Source: Takakia lepidozioides (taxonomy: Eukaryota; Streptophyta; Takakiopsida; Takakiales; Takakiaceae). From it: a DNA stretch of 64,000 nucleotides. The notes under the pieces are model-generated. The model saw only the letters and a program-made list of their open reading frames with translations. It made no database searches and had not been told where the DNA came from. Shown here one piece after another: positions 40,691-53,300 of the stretch (positions are counted from its first letter, which is position 1; the number at the start of each line of letters is the position of its first letter). The stretch covers positions 84,238,756 through 84,302,755 of the forward strand of contig CM060731.1 of NCBI GenBank assembly GCA_030704615.1, in the 5' to 3' direction. The translations under genes were made by a program, and so were the position numbers.

Positions 40691-43600
40691 CTAGGTGGGC
40701 ACTGACCATGAGCAAGGTAGTATCTGATTGGCCACTGCCAATCTAACCATTCATCTGCACTTCCTTGCACCTCCATTACAAATAAACTCGCATCAGGTAA
40801 CTGATCGTCCACTCCTGTGGCGGCCTCTCCTGTTGTTAGTCGTGACAAATGATCTGCCACAAGATGCAAACGGCCAGGCTTGTAAATAACCTCGAACTCA
40901 AACTCATGCAAGATTATTAACCACCTCGCTATCCTTCCACTTATCAAAGGTTTGTTCACCAGATATATCAGAGCCTGGTGATCCACATAAAACATAAACT
41001 TTCTTCCCAATAGGTAATGCCTGAATTTCTTCACTGCATAGATCATTGCCAATGCTTCTCTTTCCGTTGTGCTATAGTTCCTCTCAGCACTGTTCATCAA
41101 CCGGCTAGCATAGTACACAGGTGAATCTATATTCCCTGTAACATTCTGGGCTAACACCGCTCCCAACGCTTCTCCTGATGCATCGCAGTGAACATGAAAT
41201 ACTACATGCCAGTGAGGGTTAATCAGCACAGGTGTAGTTGTTACTGACAGTGTAAGTTCCTCAAACGCCTGTTGACATTCAGCTGTCCATGCAAACACTG
41301 CATCTTTCTTCAGAAGCTTGCTCAATGGTGCTGCTATTTGTGCATACCTTTTGACAAATCTTCTGTAATAACTGGTTTGCCCAAGGAATCTCCTTAAACT
41401 CTTAACATTCACTGGTGGTGGAGAGGCTTTAATGGACTCTGTCTTCCTGGGATCCACAAGGAGTCCCTTCTTACACACAATGTGTCCCAGAAGCACCCCT
41501 GAGTTCACACAGAAAGTACACTTCTCTGGGTTCAAGCCCAGACCTCTCATCCTGCATCTGGCCAGGCATAACTCCAATTTATGCAAGTGCTCATTCTTAG
41601 AGCTGTACACACTGAAATCATCCAAAAACACATGCATGAAATCATCCAGATACTCTTGAAAAGATTCACTTATCACTCTCTGAAAGGTCGCTGGTGCATT
41701 ACAAAGCCCAAAGGGCATGACTTTGTATGCATAAGCCCCCCAGTCTGTGATGAAAGCTGTTTTCCCTTGGTCTTCTTCTGCCACTTGCACTTGATTATAA
41801 CCACTGAAGCCATCCATGAATGAGTACATCTCATGGCCTGCCACAGTGTCTAATACTGCTTCTGTGAATGGCAAAGGGAAAGGATCTTTCTTCGTACAAG
41901 CATTCAGCTTCTTATAGTTCACACATACTCTTAGTTTGCCATTCTTCTTGGGAACTATAACAATGGGTGACAACCAAGTTGTATACTCTATTGGGTATAT
42001 AAACTTAGCCTCAGCCAACTTCTTTATCTCTTCTCCAACCTTCTGTGCGTAGTTGGGATTCATTCTATACCTCGCCTGCTTGATTGGTACTGACCCTGGT
42101 TCCAGTTCAATTTTATGCTGACAGACTTCAGGTGGTATCCCTTTTAGATCCTCATAGCTCCAAGCAAATACATCTCTGTATTTGATGAACAAGCTTTTTG
42201 CTTCTTCGAAGAATTCCGGCTCCAAATCAGCTCCTACTTTCACCATCCTCGGTTCCTCCTGAGTTCCCACATTTACTTCTCTCACCTGCTCATCAGCTGT
42301 GATTGTCCAACCTGTCACCACTTCATCCTGTAAGCTCACAGTGGCTGGTTCTTCTAGGATTTCTATTTCTCCTTCTCTTTCTTCATAGAAATGTGATGGG
42401 TAAATGCTGGTTTCTTCTTCAGTTGGTGTTGCTGTCACTACACCACAGCAGATACCTCTCAAACAACTTAGGCTTTCCAGCCGCATCTCTGCAACCTGCT
42501 CCCATTCTGGGTGTGCAGCAAATAGGGTAGCTTCCTGCTCCTCATCCAGTCCTCCCTTCCAGTCATACTCTCTGACTCCTCGAGGTCTTCTTGTAGCAGG
42601 TAATCTACTAGATTTCTTTGTGGTAATTTGTATCTCGTGCATCCCATTATGCACAGTTAGTAACTGAGAATTCCAGTCATGGAATACCCTTGCCTGTTTC
42701 AGCCACGGACGTCCCAATAATAAGGAGTAAGCCTCCATGACTTCATCCATTTTTAATACAGTTACTGTGATCATAAAGATCATTTTCTGTATCTGTATCT
42801 TAACTCCTCTTATTAATCCCAATGGCTGTACACTTCTTTGATCTGCCATTGTTACTGTAAATGGGGCTGGTTTCATGTTACTTAGACCAAGCTTCTTCCT
42901 TAATTGGTCTGTCATGATATTTACTCCAGAACCACCATCTATCAGTACATCAGTTAGTTCTGTGCTTCCAATTCTCAATTGGATTACTGGCATAGAATCA
43001 TCAAAGTCCATGACTGGTTCTCGCCCTTCCGGCTTCACATTATAACTGGTCACCTTGCTGTTCAGGTCTGTGTTTCCTGTCTCTTGGGCAATTCGATTGA
43101 TTGCCTGATACAGCCTGTGCCTACAATAAGGTGCCACAGCTAATAGCTGTCCAATGGTAATTTCTGCTTTGGTCTGACATATTACTTCAGCCAAAGTCTC
43201 TTCATTACTTTGCATGTCTGCATCTTCTTTTTTCCTTTCTTCCTCACTCCCCTCTTTTTCTCCATCCGAATCAGAGGAATCTGCCACAGGAATATCCGTA
43301 CTCTTTTGCATTTCCCTTATAGTATCTGCCACTTCCTTGTGCAGTTCCTTCTCATCCTTCCAAGTCTCTTCATCTTCAGGCATATCATTGCCACTTCCAG
43401 TCTCATCTTCTTCCTCTTCTACTGGAGGTATTAGTTTGGCTTTACTTCTTGTTACTATCATTGTACTTACTTCTGGTACAACACATGGCCTAACCATGTG
43501 AGCTGCCACCACTGGGCCCTCATTCACAGGAGCTCTCATCTCATTCTGGTGTCTTATCCAGAATGAACAGGCTGCCTTGCGATGTCCTGGCTGATTACAA

Positions 43601-44457
43601 TAATAACATAGCTCTTCACCATTGGGTCCTCGCCCTTGGTCTGGTCTTGGATTATTTCTATAATCCTGATTCCCGGGCTGGTAATTCCCCCTTGGATTAC
43701 CCTGATAGTTGCCTCTGGAATTTCCTTGGTAATTCCCTCTTGAATTACCTCTCCCTTCCATGCCATTGTTATAACCACCAGACCTACCATAGTGGTCCTG
43801 ATCATTGCTTCTTCTTGGCTGGGGCTGCACCTGATGCACCCTCACTTGCCTAGGTTCTCTTGCAGCTGTCCTTCTGTTGTAGTAACAATTCTCAGTAGAA
43901 TGGTTATCCATTTTACAGATAGTACAGTGTTTCTCCTTCATGTGGCATTCTGTAGTGGTATGGCCTTCATTCTGGCACTTTGCACACCATACACCCTTCC
44001 TCCAATGTGTTGCAGCCTCTGTGGCATACTTCTTCAAGATTTCTTCCAATCTTTTCTCATAGTTATCCCTCTTCAACTTTTCCTTTCTCTTACTCTTTCT
44101 TTTTAGTTCTTGCTCTTCTTCTTCATCTGACTCATCTTCAGAGTCCTCATCTTCCTTTTTCTCTCTCCTGAGCATTCCCAATTGCTCAATTCTGTTTGCA
44201 GTTTCAAATGCCTCCTCCACTATATTATGGGGTAACATATCCACTTTCTTCTGCAACTCTGGTCTTAGTCCACTCACAAACCAAGTCTTCTGTAAACCGG
44301 GTGCTGGTACTGCAGCCAGCTTTTTCATCATCAATTCCATCTTCTCCATATACTCTTCAACAGTTTCATGCTTCTTCTGCTTCAGCTGTTGTAAACTTCC
44401 ATACACTTCATCCTCAGTTTTACTTGTCCTGAACCTATTTCGAAATGCTGTATTCAA
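40633..44457 (-). pseudogene. Gypsy gag C-terminus, protease, reverse transcriptase, RNase H
   Basis: A 1274-residue open frame. It has the gag capsid end (residues 1-70), three CCHC knuckles (CAKCQNEGHTTTEC at about 160, CTICKMDNHSTENC, CYYCNQPGHRKAAC at about 287) and an RGN-rich linker. The aspartic protease has LIDGGSG near 505. RT carries the SPIVIVPKKNG, MPFGLCNAPATFQ and FLDDF motifs (catalytic pair near 945). RNase H starts near HCDASGEALGAVL (about 1087). The frame has no ATG at its start because it is joined to the upstream gag ORF by a frameshift near 44465, and it ends in a TAG near 40633 after another shift. The RT-RNase H-integrase order and size fit a Ty3/gypsy non-chromodomain (Tat/Athila-like) lineage. 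Confidence 0.9.
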
Positions 44458-44468
44458 GCCATTCCAGG

Positions 44469-45503
44469 TTAGGAATGATTATCAGGGAATCTTGCATACC
44501 ATTCACTTGCTTTCTTGATAAGTGAACAAGGAAACAGTCTCATCTTGGCATCATCGCCATTCTCATTGTTCACTATACACATGTGCTCAAATTGGCTAAT
44601 GTGTACATCGGGATCCCCTTTTCCTGAATATATTGGAAAGGGTGGTTTTGCCCGTGTTGGTTGTAACGCCATCTGTGGCCCTACCTTCTGCCCACTGACA
44701 GGTGCTGGCACCCTTGCTGGTGCTGGTCCTTCTGGACCTGTTGTTTTTGTGGTGGATCTTCCACCAAGTGGTGGCCCTTGAGCACTCCCTGCTTCTGGCC
44801 CCACGATATTCACAGTATTCCCAGCTTCAGTTGCACTACTTCCCACACTCCCTGTCCCCCCAGATCCAGATCCAGGCAGCCCGCCTGATCCCCCTGAGCC
44901 GACACCTTCGTTGGCCTGTGATCCAAGTGCTCCACTTGATCCAGGTCCAACGGGTTGGGATGTCCTGGTTGTAGTCTCAACCTCAGCTGTTGGGTCTACT
45001 TCTTCATATTCTTCCTCTTCCAATTTCTTCTCTCTGTTTTCATCCTCCAAGTTCTGCCCTTGGGTTTCTTCTTCACTCATGTAACTCAACTGTAATGGTG
45101 TTGGAGAGTCTGAACTCTCCGTTGGCTCTGCCACATCCTCATCTCCTTCTTCATCTTCTGCTTCAGAAACTGGAGTTCCTGCTTTTGGTGTTCCATGCCA
45201 ACTCTTATCAAAGATTTCTGTCAAGTCTTTTATCCAAGGATGTACCTCAGATCTTTCACCTCGTGATTGATCTTCTTCCTGTACCAATTCCCTTAATCTT
45301 TCTTGCAAAGAAACAGAAGGAGTGGCATCCAACTCTAGTTCTTCCGGTATAGGTGATGCACTTTTTGATCTTGATGGTGTGAGAGGTCCAGATGATTCCC
45401 CTATGTCTATTCCTCTCTCCCAAAGATATGGATAATTAGCTTTCAGATAGCTTTCTCTTTTTGATGAATATCTTTGTCGTCTAGCTTCTCTTTCATCACT
45501 CAT
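44469..45503 (-). CDS. Gypsy gag N-terminal ORF
   Basis: A 344-residue ORF begins with ATG at 45503, 22 bases after the leader ORF stop. It has a charged N-terminus, an acidic middle (EEEYEEVDPTAEVE), a Gly/Ser-rich linker, and the conserved box PPFPIYSGKGDPDVHISQFEHMC before the capsid domain. It ends in a TAA at 44469, where the capsid domain continues in another frame from about 44467. A one-base change there would join the two, so this is most likely a decayed single gag-pol frame. Confidence 0.88.
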   Translation of the reverse strand: MSDEREARRQRYSSKRESYLKANYPYLWERGIDIGESSGPLTPSRSKSASPIPEELELDATPSVSLQERLRELVQEEDQSRGERSEVHPWIKDLTEIFDKSWHGTPKAGTPVSEAEDEEGDEDVAEPTESSDSPTPLQLSYMSEEETQGQNLEDENREKKLEEEEYEEVDPTAEVETTTRTSQPVGPGSSGALGSQANEGVGSGGSGGLPGSGSGGTGSVGSSATEAGNTVNIVGPEAGSAQGPPLGGRSTTKTTGPEGPAPARVPAPVSGQKVGPQMALQPTRAKPPFPIYSGKGDPDVHISQFEHMCIVNNENGDDAKMRLFPCSLIKKASEWYARFPDNHS

Positions 45504-45524
45504 GTCCCATGTCTTTCATTTCTT

Positions 45525-46208
45525 TTAATGTGGCAATAACCAAAACTCTCTTCTGTAATATCTCTCGTATATGCCTGGATTTCTTTCAAGCTTCAATGCA
45601 CCCTTGGCTATACTTGAAGTCTCCGTTACCATATAACCATATGGCAAACAAGTCTGAAAAGCTGTTCTTGGTGTGAGTTTGATCCACAAAATATCCTTTG
45701 GAATCCAATTCTTTACCAGTACAAGCTCTTCATGCATATGAGTATAAACATTCACCTTTCTTTCTTCCCAACCTTCAAACTCTACTCGTTTAATGGATAG
45801 CAACGCTATCACATAAACTAATGTTGGTAACCAACGTGCTCTTCCTCTACAGGCTACCTGATAAATCTTTATCACTCCTTTCTCCAGACCCCATGCTGGA
45901 TCAGCATCATGCACTCGTTTAAGAATATTTTCTTTACATCCGTCTGGCAATTCCAAGAACCTTTGAAAGAATTGTTTGGACAATCTTTCTTCCTTCGTTC
46001 CACAGGGAATTTGATTCACTTCAAACTCTTTAATGGTCCAACCACCATGATCCCACCAGATGCCTGTCACATCTGGTTGTTCATGTCCCAGTTCCCCAGT
46101 ATGGTCGCCAAATGTCGCGCGGCTTTTACTCGCTATCCGAGGCGGAAACTCCAAGATAGAAGAGTTGGAAATCTCTAAGTACTCAGCCCGCGCAGAACAA
46201 TCAGTCAT
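45525..46208 (-). CDS. Leader (pre-gag) ORF of the gypsy element, intact
   Basis: A 227-residue ORF starts with an ATG (46206-46208) that lies inside the 5' LTR. It crosses the LTR end (46113) and PBS and stops at 45525, 22 bases before the gag ATG. I recognise no family. Visible parts are GIWWDHGGW, a helical segment with WGLEKGVIKIYQVACRG, a hydrophobic LPTLVYVIALLSIKRV stretch, KNWIPKDILWIKLTPRT, and a basic end (ERYYRREFWLLPH). Homologous frames occupy the same position at 14763-15457 (same family) and 19309-19758 (family B). Its conservation suggests a real product, perhaps translated first from the genomic RNA. Confidence 0.75.
   Translation of the reverse strand: MTDCSARAEYLEISNSSILEFPPRIASKSRATFGDHTGELGHEQPDVTGIWWDHGGWTIKEFEVNQIPCGTKEERLSKQFFQRFLELPDGCKENILKRVHDADPAWGLEKGVIKIYQVACRGRARWLPTLVYVIALLSIKRVEFEGWEERKVNVYTHMHEELVLVKNWIPKDILWIKLTPRTAFQTCLPYGYMVTETSSIAKGALKLERNPGIYERYYRREFWLLPH
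46093..46112 (-). other. Primer binding site of full gypsy element
   Basis: On the minus strand TTTGGCGACCATACTGGGGA follows the LTR end GCGCGACA. It lies inside the leader ORF. Confidence 0.8.
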
Positions 46209-47065
46209 GACCTACAGCTCGTGTATCATGGGGGTGTTTCCTATTTGTTTCCTTTTCCGCATTCATCTTAGCTACCTTACCATTGATAATTAAGTATCAG
46301 TTTGCTTCATCAATTTATCGGTTTCCTTAACTCCTCCATTCAATCCACAGCTTCACTCAGATCTCTCTACACAGTGTGATTGTATCGTATAAGTATCAGA
46401 TTATGATTTATCAGGTATCAGGCCGAAGCCATTATGTCTCTAATCTGCTCTACAATATCACTCTAGCTTTGCATATGACAAGCATCTACTAATCCTCTTT
46501 TCTCCTTCATCGTGCTCTCCGATCTCCGCTCCCGCCTGTCTCCGAAGTCCTCCCCGAATAATGATCCCCTTCCTATTCCCCGTTCTTCCCTTTATCCTCC
46601 TATCCGCGGTTCTAACCGTTTCCCTCTCTAACCGTCGTATGTGAACTAACATGTTCCCTTCACTGGTGTTGTTCCCCACAGTCGTTCCCTGTCCTACTCT
46701 TCGTTCCCTATTATCGTGACAGCTGTGTCAAGCGGTGACTGGCTGTGTTTGGCTGTGTCGGGCTATGACTGGCTGTGTGGCTGTGCCGGGCTGTGACTGG
46801 CTGTGTGGGCTGTGTCTGCTGTGACGACTGTGACGGGCTGTGTGGGCTGTGACGACTGTGACGGCTGTGTGGGCTGTGACGACTGTGACGGGCTGTGTTG
46901 GCTGTGTGGGCTGTGACTGCTGTGTCGGCTGTGTGGGCTATGTAACCCCCCTCTACAGTGCGCTGCTGTCACCCCTAAGGTTCCTGTTTGTCTCAGTCTG
47001 TGCAAAAATTAAGGGTACCCTACAGATCCCGTATAAGTGTCTAAGTCCCCTACAGTCCTCTAACA
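46113..47065 (-). mobile_element. 5' LTR of full gypsy family A element
   Basis: The 953-bp LTR reads TGTTAGAGG...GCGCGACA on the minus strand and pairs with 33838-34775, giving an element of about 13.2 kb. The tandem CACAGCC tract is at 46725-46945. The flanking base word on the right is ACATC; the partner flank is lost in the gap, so the target-site duplication cannot be tested. Confidence 0.93.
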
Positions 47066-50000
47066 ACATCCACAGGGGCCCCCAGGATAATCCTTGACAT
47101 CTTTTGTTAGGCCTTGTAGCAGCAACATACTGAGTATATATGCATACACCTTCACAAAGAAACAAGCCTACCCAGGTGTGCAACTTGGCCTTCCTCTTTA
47201 CCAAGGAGAGAACGACAAAGAATAGCACAGTGGTGAGGGCACAGTCTCCACCCTCTCAAGAGCTCGGGTATAATTTAGCTAAGCCTCTATTTGAGGGTGA
47301 CTAACAAAGGTTTTTCTAAAAGGGTATGAATATCTTCAGCGTGCTCTCAATGCATGGTGGGATTTTGGCAGACCTGATATACAGTACAATTCTACTACCT
47401 TGCACTCTCTCATTCGAAAACTCACAACTAATGACTACCAAAGTGTAGCACCTGTATCAACTGCAGCAGAATCTGGCCATTCTCGTGAATGCTCAATTCT
47501 GCTACATTGTCGAAACGATTAGCGAGGGCCCTACAAAAGATTTCAAACTGTGAATAATTATGGTGCTCATTGTTATCCACTGAGGCATAGGTTGGGGATG
47601 TGAAGCCTCTTGAAGTCTTGCCTGCGATCACTGCAGTCCTCATTGAGCTCGTCGAGGAGGTACATATCAATGAGGAGCAGAAGTGAATTCACTGCCGCAT
47701 AGACACTTTGCCTGCGCCCATCCGTCGATTGGGCAATGTGTTCCTATGCTATACGGCCTGTAACAACAGGCACATTACACAATCAGAGGGGCATGTTACA
47801 GTTGAAGTAGATATGTACCTGAATCTAAAAAAAATCCTATTGGGTGGGGAGTGACATTATTGAATAGTGGCGTGATTGACAATGTTTGGAGGCTTACCCA
47901 TTTTCGTTTGAAGAAAGAGATTCTTGTCTGCCTCTAAGTGGGAGTAATAGCCAAAACAGAATAGTTTATAGCCATGCCAAAAATCCTGAGGTCTGTCCAC
48001 CCAATTGCCACAATTACAACACAATTTGAGGCTCAACCCGCAACCATCTACAGTTCTGAGTGAAACTATGGTGGCTCATTAGCAGTACACTTGGGTTTGT
48101 AATTAAGAAGGAAGGAAGGCATCTAGTTAGCAAACAGACCAATCTCACAGCAAGTGCACAGATACTTCAAGCCTGGCCATATGTTCCTAACATTGATTTC
48201 AAATCACAGAAAACAGAGACGATCGAAACAGTCTCACTGCTATGACTACCCTCCAGTGCTGGCACGTTTGCTTGTTGAGGCGAGAGTTCAACACCACCAG
48301 TAGCGTTCCATTGCGAGATTAATGTGAACCTAGCTAATATAGAACCCAAGTTTGACACTGAGTGACAGTGACTGATGGGATAGAGAAGCAATGAGTGATG
48401 TTCATTTTAGCACCCCGAATTGTGACAAACCATATGCAGTTGTTCTGGAGAGCAGGCAATAGACCGACATTCCAGATACGAGGAGAAGTATAATAGGCAG
48501 AATAATTTGTGACATATGCTTTCCTGCTTGGTGACCACTGTGCATTACAGCTATTGGGATTCACTACACTACTTCATGACAACAGCTAAAGGCTCTTGTG
48601 AAGGAATGCAAAATCTCACCCAAAATCGAGTTTGCGAAGTCTCTGCTGCATGTCTGTTCACGAATGGTGGATCCACGATGAAGCGCTGATGGAATTCTGA
48701 GCCCTTGCGAAATTGAGCTAAACCTGCAGGGGATTTCGCAAAATTGGCAACAACACTGCGGTGCATCCTGTATGTTCCCCTCATGTGCACGAATGGTTCT
48801 ATTAGGTTAACCATGCTCAAAAGATAGTCTAATCAAAGGATGGGCCCAAAATGCATACAACTGCATCATAATTCCATCGCACCTATTCTTGAGACGTGCT
48901 GCGGCAGACCTATCATAGTGGGTCGGTTGGCCAGGCATCCAGGTGACATAATTTTGTAGTCCTCCCCAACTTGAGCAACCCTTGGGGGGCTTATTCATCT
49001 TTGCTCAACTTCTATTAATTTATTATGTCATGGTTTGTGTTTTTTTTGGGGCCTTGCCGTGTGCAGACCCCCTAGGTACTAGTAACTAGTAAGTGAGTAA
49101 GTAGTCAGTGAGAGGGGAAGAGAGCCCCGACTCTCTTTATATTACCCTCAAAGGGCGGTGGGACCTTCTAGAAGTCAGCCAAGCCCTCAGCGGTGGGACC
49201 CTTCTAGAAGGTTGCCTCCGCCATGTACGTACACTTCTCCAAGCCTATGGCTGTTGGTCCCACTGCCGCACCATCCATGTATTAATGTCCCTGGCATGGG
49301 GTGCGCAATTTTCCGGGCCCTCTTCTTAGCCTTAATACAGGCTTTTCCCGTTCCCTATGGGCCCTAGTTACTCTCTAATCCCACACCCCCTTTCAAACCT
49401 GGGCCCTTTGAGTGGCTCTGTGTTCGACATGACATTTAATGCACAATGCACACCCATTCTGCACACTATCCGTGAACTGAATGCCTGAATAAACTGCAAA
49501 ACACTCTTCTTTTTCGATAGGATAACTGGATAACTCTATAGATAGACTTGTTTATTTAGCACCACCTTGCCTGCTGACAGGGCATCAAAACAAGGCCAAG
49601 GAAGGAATACAATCTTGGAAGTTTATTTCATTTGTACACTCAGAGTGCAATCCAAGTCCCTTTGTGGCCATCCACAGTGCTACGCTGGTGATTTCCAGCA
49701 ACCTGCACTGATGTACATAGACCAAGACACCCAAGAGGAAGGCAAGATGGGCACTACAATCTCCTTCAATTTGCTGCCAGCAAGATAGGGAAGAAAGAAA
49801 CTGAGTTTGTCTCATTTTACTGAACTTATCCACAATTTCAGTCATTGAAGGGGGCTTGGGTTTTCTGCTATGAACTTTGGACGAAGAGAATGAGCTCACC
49901 TTCTGAACTAGAAACATGAACACATTTTCAAAGTCATCAACAGGTAAGGTGTTTGACACTGACATTGGCAAACCATATTACCACCAAATCAGCATGATTA

Positions 50001-50391
50001 CATGGATAACCTGGACATGCCAATCTTTTGTTACTTCATCTGCCCATGCAAAGAATGTCCCAGAGGTTGTGGAAGAGTTCAACCTCCAAGCCCATGTTCA
50101 ACCTCCAGAAGGCAGAGGATGTGTAAAGAAATCAATCAATGAAATGAAAGATCGTCATTCAATGTACCCCTGTGTCTGATGAAATCACTAGACTCACTTA
50201 ACTTTTGGGTGAACATACAAAATACAGCTAATAAATATGGGACGAATGGCCGCGAAAGGGGGAAGAAAGGGGACCTCTCCATAGACCTCCCCCTAAAAAA
50301 TTGGTCGTGTTCATTCTTCTTTAAATTACTCTTAATTACAGCTGTCTCTGGGTTTTAGACAGACAGCTGAAGACAGTAGAAGAATTGCGAG
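47066..50391. other. Intergenic DNA without a gene I can support
   Basis: Short minus-strand frames occur (48569-48820, 49585-49971) but none has a recognisable domain. The frame at 48590-48790 (RSVVANFAKSPAGLAQF, EFHQRFIVDPPF) looks protein-like and ends at a possible donor (TTTTGG-GTGAGA), so a decayed exon is possible. A direct repeat of about 38 bp with TTCTAGAAG cores lies at 49160-49215. Confidence 0.5.
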
Positions 50392-53300
50392 CTATGGGGA
50401 TGGGCTCCGAGAAGTCCATGACCCTGAAGGCTTGATTGATTCCAGAACCTGCACAGCCTCTGCTATACTTGGCCGCTTAGCAGGCACCTGCACCCCAGTC
50501 ATCCCTTCTGAGTCAGCATGGTGAGAGATTTGCATTGGCCCGCAACTATCACCTTATGTATCTATTTCCTAGAAGTCTGCATCGAAACCATGTCACAAAG
50601 AGCAGTTAATTGATAATTACACCTAAATAAATACCTGCAGTAAACAACAAGCATTGACCCCACGAGTAACTTTCCATGGGTTCCACTTTCCCCACGAGTG
50701 CCAGGTGATCAGAAGTTACCCTACATTTCACAGAAAAAAGAGCAAAGCATGTGAAAAACAAAATGCACTGACCTGAGCTGTGCACACAAGAGCGAGCTTC
50801 AGCACTTGCATCACTTCACTCTCTGGGAAGAGGTTGAGCTTGGGGTCTATACAATCCACACCCCTTCCCTGTTCCAGAGTGGATCTAACAAACTCTGCCA
50901 GTGCAGTTGTGCTCCCAACAGCATCCTCATCAGGCTGCTGGCCAGTCACCAGCTCTAGGAGCACCACTCCATAGCTGTAGACATCACACTTCTCGGAAAG
51001 ACGAAGACTCTGGCCAGCAAGTTCAGGGGCAACATAGCCAAGTGTTGCATGGGACTTGCGGGCGGAGATGTAAGTGTCTAGGATGGGGAGGAACTTCCCC
51101 AACCCATAATCGCTAATCTTGGGCTCAAAGCTTTCGTCCAAAAGAATGTTGGCAGGGGTGAGGTTGAAGTGCACAACTTGTGACCTGTGTGTGTGCGACC
51201 CACAATTTACAGTTGACAATGGTCAAGGATACTCCTCTTTACAAACCAGTAAGGGTCTAGAAATTATGAAAGTAACAAGGTGAACAGCTAAATTGTCACA
51301 TATGAGTATCATGAAATGTGAGGTTAAAAAAAGAACAATAATTACATTCCAACTATTGCTGACTTCAGTAGGCATCTCTCTCTCTCTCTCAGTCCATCTC
51401 CCTGTCCTCTAGGAAGCCTATTGACATTGGGTGGACTTGAAACGGGAGTACATTAATGTCTCTGTGACTAAATGCCGGCCTTGTGACCTCGTGTCCTTGT
51501 TTGTTTTGACCTGAAGCGCTTTGCTTCAGGTAAGGTAGTGCATTGGATTTAGTTGGAAAGCTTGGGGCCTTTCCCTCTTTAGAATATGCCTACACGGGCC
51601 ATTCCCTGCAACTCCCTGGAGTGTGATCTCTGAATGGTAACAAGCGGACTCCTACCGCTTGGGGGCAGCCCCTCCGCCCAAATTGGGCAGTCGTATGCTC
51701 TGTCTAGCATACTCGGCACTTGGGCTCGGGTTGGTTCCTGTGCTTAAACTTATGGCCTGCGAAAACAATCAAAAATTTAGCTCCTATCAACATCAACACT
51801 CCTCAGGGTGATCCCTGGGAATTGGTTACTTATGCCAAATCTAGGGCTTCATGTGTAGTTTTTGGGGTGAATCCCAGGATGGACGATGTGTCCTTTAAAA
51901 CTACATGCTCTAGCTTAGGCTTGGATTTCATGGCTAATGGTACCATCTCGAGACTTGATAACAGGGGTACGTTGAAGGTTGCAATGACCAAAAGTGCTTC
52001 TAATAGAGTCCCGCATCAATTCAATCTCAAAGAAGTTCGTCCCTTGACTGGCTGGAGAGCGGTCTTAGACATTGGTGATTCAATGGGGCGCTCTAGGAAG
52101 ACAACCAAGGGCAACAACTTCAACTTGAGAGTTTCTAATCGGTTTGATGCTCTGGATGAGGTTGAATCCAAACAGCCAGAAAGACAAGAGGCCCCTAAGT
52201 ATACGGAACCTGAACGTCCTGAATCTGAAGGATTTGGTACTCTGAATGGTTTACCAATCCTCAAGGTTTACACAAGACGAACAAATTCTATACACGGGGT
52301 AATTGTCCCCAAGCCGTCAGATGGACAATCTGTCCCTAAGTGTGCAGAGCCTGAACGTCGTGTAACTGAAGGATTTGGTACTCTAAATGGTTTACCAATC
52401 CTCAAAGTCTACACAAGACGAGCAAAATCTATACACGGGGTAATTGTCCCCAAGCAGTCTGACGGACAATCTGCCCCTATGTGTGCGGAGCCTGTGCGTC
52501 GTGTAACTGAAAGATTTGGTACCCTGAATGGTTTACCAATTCTCAAAGTTTACACAAGACGAGCAAAATCTACACATGGGGTAACTGTCCCCCCTTTGCA
52601 GAACGGTTGGCCGTCCAGGAGCAATCACAAGCTACCTCGACGACAAACAATTCACACGCAAAGGGCTGGCTTGCGGCTGGCCACTTTCAACTTCTCAGGG
52701 TTGACCAACCAAAGGAAACAACTTGAAGTGGGACAAGTTCTTCGGACTAATGATATTCATATCTGTGCTGGGCAAGAAACATGGGAAACGTCGGATAAAC
52801 TGGTTGGAGATGTCATTGGTTATAAATGGGCAGGTAAGATGTGTACTCTCAAGGCAGCCTCTGCCAAACGCGGTCAAAAAGGGGTCGGATTCTTTGTCCG
52901 TGATTTCTTGTTTGACAATTGTGAAATTATCAACAAGGGTTTGAGGTATGGGCATAGTATCTGGCTAAAACTGAATTTGAAGGGCGGCATGAGTACAAAG
53001 GACCTCTTTGTTGGTTGTGTTTACATGCCCACAGAGGGGACCCTTAGTGCTGACGCAGACGCCTTCGAAGATGTAAAGCTGGACTGTGCTTCGTTCCTTG
53101 CCAAAGGTCAGGTGGTACTATTGGGGGACTTCAATGCCCGGGTGGGCAAAGGGATCCATCAGGCCGATATCATTGGACCTTTTGGTGAGGACGAGCTGAA
53201 TTCTAATGGCAGACGGTTAATTAACTGTCTAGAAGAGCTTCAGCTTTTGACCTTGAATAACAGGACAAGTGGTGACCAAGTGCAGTGGACTCGTGAGAAA

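Noticed and set aside
38184-44432. Plus-strand ORFs of 70-100 residues inside the gypsy element
   Set aside because: They are antisense shadows of the gag-pol and extra ORFs and have no recognisable domain.
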